A DNA stretch of 64,000 bases. Source: Axinella damicornis. Lineage: Eukaryota > Porifera > Demospongiae > Axinellida > Axinellidae. The position numbers were made by a program, and so were the translations under genes. The notes beneath the pieces were generated by a model. It made no database searches. It saw only the letters and a program-made list of their open reading frames with translations, and was not told the origin of the DNA. Below are positions 1 through 27,100 of this stretch, piece after piece. Every line of letters starts with the position of its first letter. The first letter of the stretch is position 1. The DNA is taken from the NCBI GenBank assembly GCA_963931865.1, contig OZ007515.1, positions 4,885,321 through 4,949,320 of the forward strand, written 5' to 3'.

Positions 1-40
1 CTGAGTAGCATTCTGGCTACCCAAAACTGCCTGCAGCAGC

Positions 41-208
41 ACTGTGACCTTTGACCTTGGCTGTGACCTTTGACCTTTCTGTGACCTTTGACCTTGGCTG
101 TGACCTTTTGACCTTTCTGTGACCTTTTGACCTTGGCTGTGACCTTTTGACCTTTCTGTGACCTTTTGACCTTGGCTGTGACCTTTTGACCTTTCTGTGA
201 CCTTTTGC
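41..208. repeat. Minisatellite of about 20/40 bp
   Basis: Tandem units alternating CTGTGACCTTTTGACCTT plus GG and the same core plus TCTG run from about 41 to 208, giving a 40-bp higher-order period. The open frame on the minus strand here is a product of the repeat and shows no gene. It lies upstream of the first visible SPT16 exon, so it is probably inside an SPT16 intron. Confidence 0.85.
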
Positions 209-412
209 CCTAGACTTGATAGCAACACTGTACATAAGACACTCATTTCCAGTATGCTGTCGTGTCTTGCTGCTCAAATGAGCTATGTATACGTAATTGT
301 CATGACATTACATCCGTGGCCTAAGAAGGATGCTATAGTCTCATGTTAATACGAGACTTGACCACCGTAATGTTAGAAAAATTGTCTGCTTCATCAACAC
401 TCCCCTATGCAG

Positions 413-16077
<15,665 letters not shown>

Positions 16078-16724
16078 TTGTTATGATTATAACTAGTTGG
16101 TAAACTCATACACCTCTTTATTGTTGCCATGGTAACAGCTGCAATTTTTTTTTTCACTTGCTGTTGTAAATGTGTGTACCATGTTAGTGCACTCAGTGGT
16201 GGGGAGGGCTGCCATAGCAATGGGGTAAAGTTGTCACAGAGAACTAGTAATTGCCAAATTTAATGGACCATTGATAACAAATTACAATAGCTTTTCTTGG
16301 GGGGAGGGGGGTTACAAAGAAACAGTCATTCAGCCTCTGTCCACGGTAGCTCAGCCGGTGGCAGTTCAAGATCAGAGGATCCACGAAGGGTTGTGCACTG
16401 TTGGAAATTGGAGTAATGTTGATGTTGATACTTACGTTATAAACATGTAGCTACTGGGTTGCATTGCAGGGTAGTGCCCTCAATTATATACATCATAGTT
16501 CAACGATGGAGGGAGCGCCAGTGGCAGAGGACCAACTAGAGGTGGGCAATGGCGTCCAGAAAAACGACAGAGACGGAAACACGCTCACCACTGGGAACAG
16601 CTTACGCGTGCACAGCTGGCGGGCGATTCCCGCCATAATTTGAACCAATTAAATTAGAGTATTACGGGTACCCGAGTGCGCGTGCAGGTATGCATGCACG
16701 CGTTTGCCAGCAGGCTTCGGCGAG

Positions 16725-16732
16725 TATATAAA
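16725..16732 (+). promoter_or_regulatory. TATA-box-like motif
   Basis: TATATAAA in the context GAGTATATAAAGCGAG, with GC-rich sequence upstream. No gene start could be linked to it downstream on the plus strand, so the role is open. Confidence 0.3.
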
Positions 16733-16837
16733 GCGAGTCAAATCGTGTCCTAGCCATTCCGGCTTAGGTTTAGCTCGGGTGAGGTTAAGGTGAGGTGAGC
16801 CCTCACCCTAACCTTACCCTTGCTGCATCTTCGCTCA

Positions 16838-16965
16838 GAGGGCGGGGAGCATTGGGGGGCGGGGAGCATTGGGGGGGAGGGTAGGTGGGCGGGGAGCATG
16901 GGGTAGGTGGGTGGGGTGCATGGGGGTAGGTGGGTGGGGTGCATGGGGGTATAGGTGGGTGGGGA
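16838..16965. repeat. G-rich imperfect tandem repeat
   Basis: Units like GGCGGGGAGCATTGGGG and GGTAGGTGGGTGGGGTGCAT repeat with a period near 22-26 bp. The Pro-rich minus-strand frames are artefacts. Confidence 0.8.
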
Positions 16966-17564
16966 GGATTGATGGCAGAAAATGTGCTCATACGAATGAT
17001 TGTACAATCCTGCAGTACGCATTCTAATATGCACACGAACAAGCAATAATAATTAATGTATAATAATTATATTATTTGGCTGCATGCATGGGTATATTAT
17101 TACATTCAGCTGAGTGACCATTATAATGACCTATATAAAAGCTAGCTGTTTAGTTTTAACTTAGTCTCGGAATTGTGCAGACCCTAAATTTGCATGGGTA
17201 TAGGGTCAGGTTCCGAGACTATATTATATTCTGTAGTTTGGTCACACTCCTGCGCGCACGCAGATCCATGCATGTGTCATGCATGGATTATAGACTGTAT
17301 CAATTTCTTTTTTTTTGCCTCATCTCCACCAACATCACGACAATTAGCCTCATTCATATCCAGCCAGGCCCATGTTCCGCATATGGAGGCTACAAGACAA
17401 TGGTCTAGTTTTGGAGTGGCCCCTCCCCACTTGTAACAGATGACATCATTGCGTACACATCCACAAAGATGACACATACAGCAGATAATGTAATGGTAGA
17501 CACCTGTACTAAACTGTACAACAAAACATTGCTCAAGTCCACACAGAACAAAGGTGGAACAGAG

Positions 17565-19256
17565 TCACCCGTTCCCACATGCAGAGCATCTCTTCTTCTC
17601 ATCTTGTGTGTTTTGCTTAAGCAATGACTGACCCCCAGTAAAGTGTGTCATGTTCTCAGGAGGAAGCTTGCGACCTGGAGAGATACGGTGGGCACAAGAA
17701 TGGAGAGGAAGGGGATGAACTGGCACAAGCGGTGCTGAATCCAATAGCGTGCACTTTCACTCAAGTGCAGTGGGGATTGAGGGTGGTGACCTCATTCCCA
17801 GATACCAATTAGCCTTGTTCCCAGGCCAGGTGGGAGTGGCATGACCGCATATCACCAACAATGAGTGGTAATTCTTATGCTGCCTTATTAATGTTCCAAC
17901 ACGGTCTCCAGTCTCAAGCCCTTGGACTGAGCACCAAACAGTGGCCGTGCCACTCCCACCTAGTAGAAAGAGGGGGGAGCGATATCACTCAACCAATAAA
18001 ATATCCCCGGCCTTCCCTCGACGTTTTGCATACTGCAAATTCTGGCGGTGGGAATGGCCTTGGAATGAGACTAGATACTATTCAGACCAGCCTTAAATGA
18101 GAGAAATAATCATTTGGAATTCGGCTGAAGTCTCTAGGCAACGCTGCTTATATGCAGCTTGTCTTCCTCTCTTCTGCCCAGGAGGTAAGAGCATCTCACC
18201 AGCAGGGCCGTGCGATAATGACACGACATGTTGTTATGAATTCCTAAGAGTATCACCTGAGGTTTCCTGTGAACAATTTGTTAACCACTACACTAAGATC
18301 TATTCCACTAAGATCTATTCCAGATGTGATATTGAAAAGGATACATCAGTGTTATCATTTACAAACAAGTAGCTTCAGCTACTTCCTCCTCATTTGCCTT
18401 GCTCCCCGATTGCGTCCGCTTCAGCTGCAGCTCCGATTACGTCTGCTTCAGCTGCTGCATGCTCCCCGATTACGTCCGCTTCAGCTGCTACTCCCCAATT
18501 GCGTCCGCTTCAGCTGCAGCTCCCTGATTGCGTCCGCTTCAGCTGCAGCTCCCCGATTGCGTCCGCTTCAGCTGCTGCTCCCCGATTGCGTCTGCTTCAG
18601 CTGCTACTCCCCGATTGCGTTCACTTCAGCTGCTGCTCCCCGATTGTGTCTGCTTCAGCTGCTGCTCCCCGATTGTGTCTGCTTCAGCTGCTGCTCCCCG
18701 ATTGCATCCGCTTCAGCTGCTGCTCCCCGGCTGCATCCGTTTCAGCTGCCCAGCCGAGTTCTGAAAGGTTCCAACTCCTGCGCAAGCGTTTGCAGAGTTC
18801 GAGGTTCAGTATGATTATGAAATGCACAGGCCTACCCAGCATTCAGAAGCTCATGGATCCTACTGAGGTTTTCCCATGGGAGTACCGCCTATCAAACTTC
18901 ACAAGCAGTGACTCCTCTCTGGCTACTCATGTCAGGAGTGCATGGTCACGCTCTTTACGCCATTATGCACTCCTGCAGCTAGTTTGTTAAGTAACCACCA
19001 TCGTGAGCCCCACAGTTGCTCTTACACAATTACACTGCCATGTGAAAAAGTAATAACTAGGGTCCCCATTCGTCATCCTGCACAGGTGAGTCTGAGGACC
19101 AGGAACCAGGTAAACAACTCACTAATCTGAACGAAGAGTTCTTCCACATTTGTCGATTCCAATGCACTGGTCTCACAGAATATTGCGCCAACTTCATGTG
19201 CATACTGCTCCCCTCTGCCGTACAAGATCTGTGTGTGTGTGTATGTGTGTGTGTGT

Positions 19257-19346
<90 letters not shown>

Positions 19347-19775
19347 GTAAGTTAATGTAGATCACAAGAAAGGGGGTGGGAGTAATGACTATGTTATAGC
19401 CTTGTTCCCAAGCCTTCTACACCTCCACTTTAATTGCTTGCTGTATGCAAAAACATTTTTGCATACCGCAAGCGATCAAAAACTGGCCTGGGAACAAAGC
19501 TACTATGTTAGGGGTTGGACTAGCCTCGTTCCCAGGCCTTCTCACCCCAGCGTTTGTCGCTTGCAGTACTAACACGGGGGAAGTACTGCGTTAGTACTGC
19601 AAGTGACAAGCGCTGGGGTGAGAAGGCCTGGGAATGAGGCTAGGGTTGGACCCTATCAGTGGAATGAATGACTGTACCCTGGAATGGCCTGGGAATTGGA
19701 CTAGGGAGTCATCAGTTGTATGGTTTGGGAATGAGAATTCGTCAGCCAGTTTTTAAACTTCTTTGTGGTTGGGCC

Positions 19776-19808
<33 letters not shown>

Positions 19809-21224
19809 CATCCACCTGACTTCAATCATGTGCTGGATAATACCAGGCCTTCCCCGTTTTTCGCCGTGCCACTCTTCCACATCCGTCAACACAAACCGAA
19901 GAACAGAAAAAAGGTAGGCCTGGGTACGAGGCTAGTATGGTATAGAGATAGAGGTGGTACGTACAACATATGGGAATACCATAGCCGCACATTTTAAATG
20001 CAGCTCACTTATACGGTAAGCATATCTTCGTTGTTAGGCACAGGTTTGACTCTCGTCCCAAGCTACTCTTTATTTAGCACTGAAGTCATCTTCCATATCC
20101 ATCTTCAATCTTGTAATTCCAAATGAGGTGCACTTCCTATTCGATGAATGTTATTCGAAATTAAGCACATCTCATTATTAGGTGGATATTTTCTTCCTAA
20201 GGGGATATAGGTGCATGCATGTGCTGCTTAATAATGTGAGACTACGGTATTATCAAAAGTATGGTCAGAGAATGAGACCAGGACCCAATGAGTGTGTACA
20301 CAGAGTTGGCATGGCTGGCAATGAGAGTTGGTATGACATGGGGATAGTACAGTTTGGGAATGAGACTAGTGGTATGAATGGGAATGAGGGCCAGAGAGAG
20401 GGGGTATGGCATGACAGAAAGGAGGTATGGTCTGGAATGGGACTAGAGAGAGGGTTACGGCATGAGAGTATGATCTGGGAGTCAGGCTACAGAGAGGGGG
20501 TATGGCATGACAGAGAGGAGGTATGATCTGTTTGGAGAGAGGGGTATGGCATGAGAGTATGATCTGCACGGTAGGCTAGAAGAGAGGTGGTAGGCTGAGC
20601 TGAGAGGTGGTATGTCTCAAAATGTTGCTAGCTACATGTAGGAAGACATCCTGCCAAGAGGCAAACCAGTCGCAGACAAGGTGTCTACTTGTTCCATGTT
20701 TCCAAGACAACAAGGTTGTCATGATGCACACACAGAGTTGTGTCATTACTCGTGTAGTCTGTGCCACCTGCAACGTTGCTAAGTGCTGTTACATGCTGCT
20801 GCACGTTCATTGGCTGCTGCTAATGGCCACCATGTCGCATACAGGCATTCCTGTATGTAACCCCAAAGGTACTCAAGGTACTACCCGAGACCTGGGAAAC
20901 CGTCTTGTGCCCAGACCCCTAGTCTCGTTCCCAGACCCTCAATACGGCGTATTGAGGGTCTGGGAACGAGACTAGGGGAAACACTGCATACACATACAGA
21001 CCCATTTCTTTACTGGTTCACGGACTGGGAGTAGGCTAACCTCTCTCTTGTCTTCTAGGTCACACTTGTTCCCAGCAATTGCCAGGACTATATTCGGAGG
21101 TCCTAGTCTGTGTAACTCCGTTATCCACTCTTGCAGTACATCAAACGTGGCCTCACAAGTGATGTCATACACTATGACAGCTGCTGCTGCATTTCTGTAG
21201 TACATTGGTAATAATGAGCGATAC

Positions 21225-21268
<44 letters not shown>

Positions 21269-24139
21269 TGTGTGTGTGCATGTGCATGTGTGATAAGACA
21301 CTGGCTGGTGGTGGACAGAGCTGAAAAGATTTACCACACAATTTCCCAACCAAGTCTCATACCCAGACCGACCCCAGAATGAACCACAAACCACCCAGCA
21401 GGCTCTTCACTACATGCACATAGAAATATACACGAAGATGATTGCTGCAGATCATGATGCCCTGAAGACATATGTTAGTTCACATGATTGGGTTAGCCTC
21501 GAACCCAGGCGCGGGTTCGAGGCTAATGATAGGGTGTGTTAGCTCAGGGTCTGCTAGCTCACTAGCCCACATGATGGTGCGCTAGCTCCACATGATAGGG
21601 TGCGCTAGTAAAGCTCACGTGATATTGTGTGCTACATGTAGCTCACATAATAGGGTGCACATGATAGGGTGTGCCAGCTCACATGATAGGATGTGCTAGC
21701 TCACATGATAGGATGTGCTAGCTTACATGATAGGGTGTGCTAGCTCACATGATAGGGTGTGCTAGCTCACATGATAGGATGTGCTAGCTCACATGATAGG
21801 GTGTGCTAGCTCACATGATAGGGTGTGCTAGCTCACATGATAGGGTGTGCTAGCTCACATGATAGGGTGTGCTAGCTCACATGATAGAGTATACTAGTTC
21901 GTATGATATCTGTCAGACTACCGGTATGTTTGAAATTGATGTGGCCATGTTTGTAAGCCACAGCTGTTGATGGGTAGAGCTGCCTACACTGCCAGTGCCT
22001 ACGGATGCAAAATGCCCAGTTCATGGTATCAACGTACCCTCTCCTGACCCGCTGTGTCCCAGATTTGAAACTTCACAGTATTGTTGTCAACCGTCAGCGA
22101 CTTAGACATAAAGGAAGCCCTGAGAAGAGGAAGAATAGTTTCAGTCATAGTTTTGTGCCCAGCCGTCCATGCCCTGCAGCCGAGAACATCTGATGGCTTG
22201 AGTTTGATACACTAGCAGCTTTATTGTCTGGAATGTTGGATGACCAGTGAGTGCACGTGTAACTACTGTAGGACTAAGGTACGTCACAGCCTCGTTCCCA
22301 GGCCTTCTCACCCCAGCGTTTGTTGCTTGCAGTAGTAATGTGGGCTAGTACTGCAAGCGACAAACGTTGGGGTGAGAAGGCCTGGGAACGAGGCTAGGTA
22401 CATTCGAAGTGTTAGTCGTACCTTCGACGTTCATAACCTCTGAAATATCGATCAGCTGCTAAAAAAGGTGTAAACCGTGGTATTGATGTAAACCGTGGTT
22501 ATTGAGTTGGAGAGGGCTGAAAGGTCCTGAGAATCTGCGAAAGGGCTACTAGCAATATGCATATGTACAGAGAATGCCTCGTGTATGTGAGCATAATTAG
22601 TAGGTGTGGCTTCATGAGCAGGCCAGTCGCAGAGGCTGTTGTACGTTTGCTGAAGTTGCACGCTTCCCCAAACGCTGAAACTCATGGCATGGTTAGCTCA
22701 CTGCCTACTATGAACAGTTCGAGCTGATGACAGCACCACACTGGCTCCATCCAACCAGTCTGCGGTGTCCATCGCTGAATGCAACATCACACGTATGACC
22801 ATGCAGTAATTACATTCTTGAGCATGACTGCATGAAGCGCGACCAACTATTGCTACATGTATATACATACAAACCCTAGCTGAGATCGCAGCCTATGTGG
22901 ACAGATTAGTAGTGCCCGCACTAAGGCACTCGGCAATGAACTCCATATGAGCTGAGCTGTTTTTTGAAATTACAAGTAGCTTCGCTCGCTCAGCTACTTC
23001 CCCCTCGTTCGCCTACGCGAGTAATCCGGCGCCAGACAGCTCTCTGTGCAGAGCTGCTGCTCCCCGATTGCGTCCACTTCAGCTGCTGCTCCCCGATTGC
23101 GTCCGCTTCAGCTGCTGCTCCCCGATTGCGTTCGCTTCAACTGCTGCTCCCCGATTGCATCCGCTTGTAGCCTCACCTGTTCTGGAAGATTCCAGCCCAT
23201 GCCATGTTCTTGAACATTCTTTGTAGAGCTCGACTCGGGTTCAGTAAATGGGAGTACGAAGGTCGTGCCCTAGTCCCGCCCTACGAACATCCCACTTCCG
23301 TCACACACACACACACACAGACACACGCACATTAAAATCTTAATATATTGATACAGGAATGAGGATCCATCTTCAGCATTCATCTTTGATAATTGCATTC
23401 TTGGTGCAATAAACACTTTCAATTATTATGCCCGTACCTCCGCTAGACATATATACCTCTGTGGAAAGAATCTAACTCAAGCCACCAGATGTTCTCCACG
23501 GTGGGGGGGGGGGGGGACATCTGGGCATGAGACTAGTAAACTCGTAGCCTCAACTGGATGGTTGTGTTCCTTGCTACCGCTCATGATGCACAATTAAATA
23601 CCAACATAACTGCTCTGTCTGTGTTTGCAGAAAGAAATCACTACTAAAGTTTCAGATATAATCGGCCTATGCTGAGTGAGAGTTGAAGGCATAATCCCTC
23701 CATGCAGGTGGCTCCCACAAGTGCAGGAAAGGCAAGTAAAGATGGCTGTTGTGCTACTCTTGTTCGCAGTCCTAGTCCACCATGAGACAAGCCAAACTCA
23801 AGGGGTTAACAGGTTAATCTCAGCCAGAAGAGTAGGCTGTCATGACTACACTTAGGACAGTAACCACCAAACCACTTCACAGGTGAGTTGTAGCCTTAGC
23901 AACAGTGAAAAATGGCTTTGTGGTACCCATTAAAAACTCTTAGGGCTCAAATTTCTTTCTCTAGGTCATTTTCAGTCTATAGAACACCCCCTAATTTCTG
24001 TTCCCTGGCGTTGATGGGCTCGAAACTGCTCACACTGGTAATTTCAGCTATACTAAGCGTATACATGACTTAACCATGCCCACCAATTAATGGACTTGCA
24101 ATCATGGTGTTATTATGATGTCAGGTGGACGTAGGGGGT

Positions 24140-24183
<44 letters not shown>

Positions 24184-27100
24184 CCAACCACAAATAACTG
24201 GCCAAACTAAAGAGGGTCTGCCGTCTTGACTAGCCGCAGTGTTCAAACTAGCCAACTGTGATCCAGGACCTGCTGATATAACTATGGGCCTTAATTACGT
24301 ATTGTTGCTCTTGGACGTGACATGACTTGCTGCCGCTGTAACAGGACCGGGGTCTGTAGGAACTGTTCCTGCAAGAAGTCTGGTAACCCTTGCACAAGTT
24401 GCCTTCCAGGGAGGCTGGGGAACTGTGTCAATCACACCGCCTCGGATGTATCACTCGCTGCCACGCTTGGGTCTACCACCCCCAAGCCTGCCGTCACCTC
24501 CGTCCCTGATTCTGCCGACCCTCCAGCTACTACTGTCCAAGAAGTCCCCGCCAGTCGGCCCCCGCCATCTACCAGAGGAGTCCCTCTTGATTCCATCTTC
24601 GAGGTTAGCCTGCCTACCCTACGCCATGTTCCAAAGGGGGGGGGGCTAGGGATGCCTGGGCTGGCCTTGTCGCTGACTTATGCACCTCTATTGGGCGGGA
24701 TACTTCTGATCTGGAGGCCTGGAAGAAGTTTTTCATGGCCCCTCGGTGCATTCTGGCCAACCCAACCAGAGGTGGCAGAACTCAATGGCGTGAAACCCAA
24801 AGACTGGTGAAATCCCGAATTCGGCGTTGGCAGGCCGGGGATTTTTCAGAGTTGTGGGATGAAACTTTGGCTGAGGCTAACAAACACTCCCGTAAGAAGA
24901 AGAAGACTCATAAAAAGCCACCTCTGGAGACTCTCCGCAAGGCAAATGCCCGAAGAGCCAGACGAGCTGTGGAGGACGGGCAATATAGGAAAGCCATCCA
25001 ATCACTGTCATCGGGGGGTCTTGCCAACGTAACATCTGAGGTCCTTGAGGAGATGCTTGCTAAGCACCCAAAAGCACCCCCTCCCACCATCCCACCCGAC
25101 CCTACCCCACACCCTCCCACCATCTCGGAACAGGAAGTCCTCAAAGCCTTGAAATCTTTCCCTAGTGCATCTGCCCCAGGCCCTTCAGGCCTAAGGCCCA
25201 ATCATCTTAAGGAAGCCATTTTTTGCCCGTCCCCAGACCGCGCAGCACAGATCACCCGTGCCCTATCGGAAGTTGTGAGGCTACTGTGTGCAGGACGTGC
25301 CCCGGTTGAGGTTGTCCCACACCTCTGTGGTGCCACCCTTCTACCTTGCCAGAAGAAAGGTGGTGGCCTTCGTCCCATTGCCGTGGGTGAGGTCCTTCGC
25401 CGCCTAACATCGAAATGTCTCTCACATGCGGTCCAATCAGAGGCTTATTCAACCCTCACTCCCCTTCAAGTCGGGGTGGGAGTGAAGGGCGGTTGTGAGG
25501 CCATCGTACACTCTGTCTCTAAAGTGCTAGAAGACCCATCCATCTCACCAGACGACCGCTGGACACTCCTGTTGGACTTTTCTAATGCCTTCAACAACAT
25601 TGATCATGGCTGCATTTTTGAGGAGATCCGTGCACGTATTCCATCGTTAGCACCATGGACGGAAAGCTGTTATGGGGCTCAACCCATCCTCCACCTTGAT
25701 GACGAACACATCTTGAGTTGCTGTGGAGTCCAGCAAGGGGACCCTCTGGGGCCCTTGTGCTTTGCTCTCACCCTCCATCCAATAGTTGAGAGGATCAAGG
25801 CTGAGGTTCCAGGTCTCAAAGTCAACGCATGGTACCTTGACGAGGGCACCCTCTGCGGCTCTCCCAAAGACCTCGCCACGGCCCTGGGTATTGTGGAACA
25901 GGAGGGGCCCGCCCGGGGGCTCAACTTAAACCGTGCAAAGTCCCTTCTCTACATTGCCGATGACGCCGATTTTACGAACAATCCTCTTCCACCTGACATA
26001 CCTATTACTAGGACCGGTTTCAGCCTTCTGGGTTGTCCCATTGACCCCCCCTCCTTCTGTGAAGAGGTTTTCTCCAGGAGGGTGGAGAAGTTGAAAGAGA
26101 CGCTGACGAGACTACCAGATCCCCAGATGGAGACAACCCTCCTTCGCTCATGTCTTTCCCTGCCTAAAGTGTCCTTCTCACTCAGGTCATGCCCTCCAGA
26201 TTTCATCAAGCAGGGCACCGCTAATTTCGACGACGCCATGTGGGATGCCCTGTCTGACCTTGTGGGTAGTCCACTCACAGACTGGGCCTGGCTGAAAGCT
26301 TCGCTACCAAGCTCCCTTGGGGGCCTCAACCTCCGAAGTGCCTCCCTCCACGCTACGTCAGCTCTTTGGCCCAGTCTCGGGACCTGGTTGACAGGATCCT
26401 GGGGCTTGACACCTCACCCTCCATCCACCTGGCCAGTTCAGTCTCGGCGCTGGCAGCTGCCACGGAAAGACCCGACTGGGTATCTCTGGAGGAGATCGAC
26501 GTTCCACTTTGCCAACGTCCCCTCTCACACTGTATCGACCAGGCCACCCACCAAAACCTCCTGTCTTCGGCTCCTGACATCAGATCCAACGCCCTGGCCC
26601 TCTCCACCTCCCTCCCACACGCAGGTGACTGGCTGAATGTGATCCCCTCCTCAACACTTGGGCTCCACTTCCAAGATAAAGAATTCAGGTTGTGCCTACA
26701 GTACTGGCTTGGTCTAAGGATGGGGGAGGAGGGTGCTGCCTGCCTAGTGTGCCGGGGGGCTTGTGACGCCTATGGGGACCACCAGGTGGGCTGTGGTGGG
26801 AACGGTGATCGCATTCACCGACACGACTCCATTAGAGACGCAGTTTTCTCTGCAGCACAATCTGCTGCTCTTGCGCCACTGAAGGAGGCACCTTCACTGA
26901 TCCCAGGCTCCAGCACCCGCCCAGCTGACGTGTACCTGCCAAATTGGAAGAGGGGTCAGCCCGCAGCTTTGGACGTAACTGTGATCTCCACCATGCAGCA
27001 ACAAACCCTTCTGGGAGCTTCTATCACCTCGGGACATGCCCTGCAGGTGTGAGAGGAAAGAAAGATGGCTGCTCATGCTGCCATCTGCCGAGGAGTTGGG

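Larger units (their letters stand above)
16078..17564. other. Intergenic region between SPT16 and the Rab gene (tail to tail)
   Basis: No gene recognised. It holds a tRNA-like GGTAGCTCAGCCGGTGG at 16345-16361, a short open frame from an ATG at 16506 (45 codons), a TATA-like motif at 16725-16732, G-rich tandem repeats at about 16838-16965, and a hairpin at 17162-17221 (TAGTCTCGGAA and TTCCGAGACTA). The two flanking genes converge here, so their 3' UTRs and polyadenylation sites should be in this interval. I could not place an AATAAA with confidence. Confidence 0.6.

Noticed and set aside
16506..16643. 45-codon open frame starting MEGAPVAEDQLEV, near a TATA-like motif
   Set aside because: The TATA-like motif lies downstream of the frame, no following exon was found, and the frame is too short to support.
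18269..18990. Overlapping 181- and 198-codon frames
   Set aside because: Both are produced by the stop-free 29-bp minisatellite in a Rab intron.
20918..20976. Rho-independent type terminator (perfect palindrome)
   Set aside because: The setting is a eukaryotic intron and there is no T run; it belongs with the foldback repeats.
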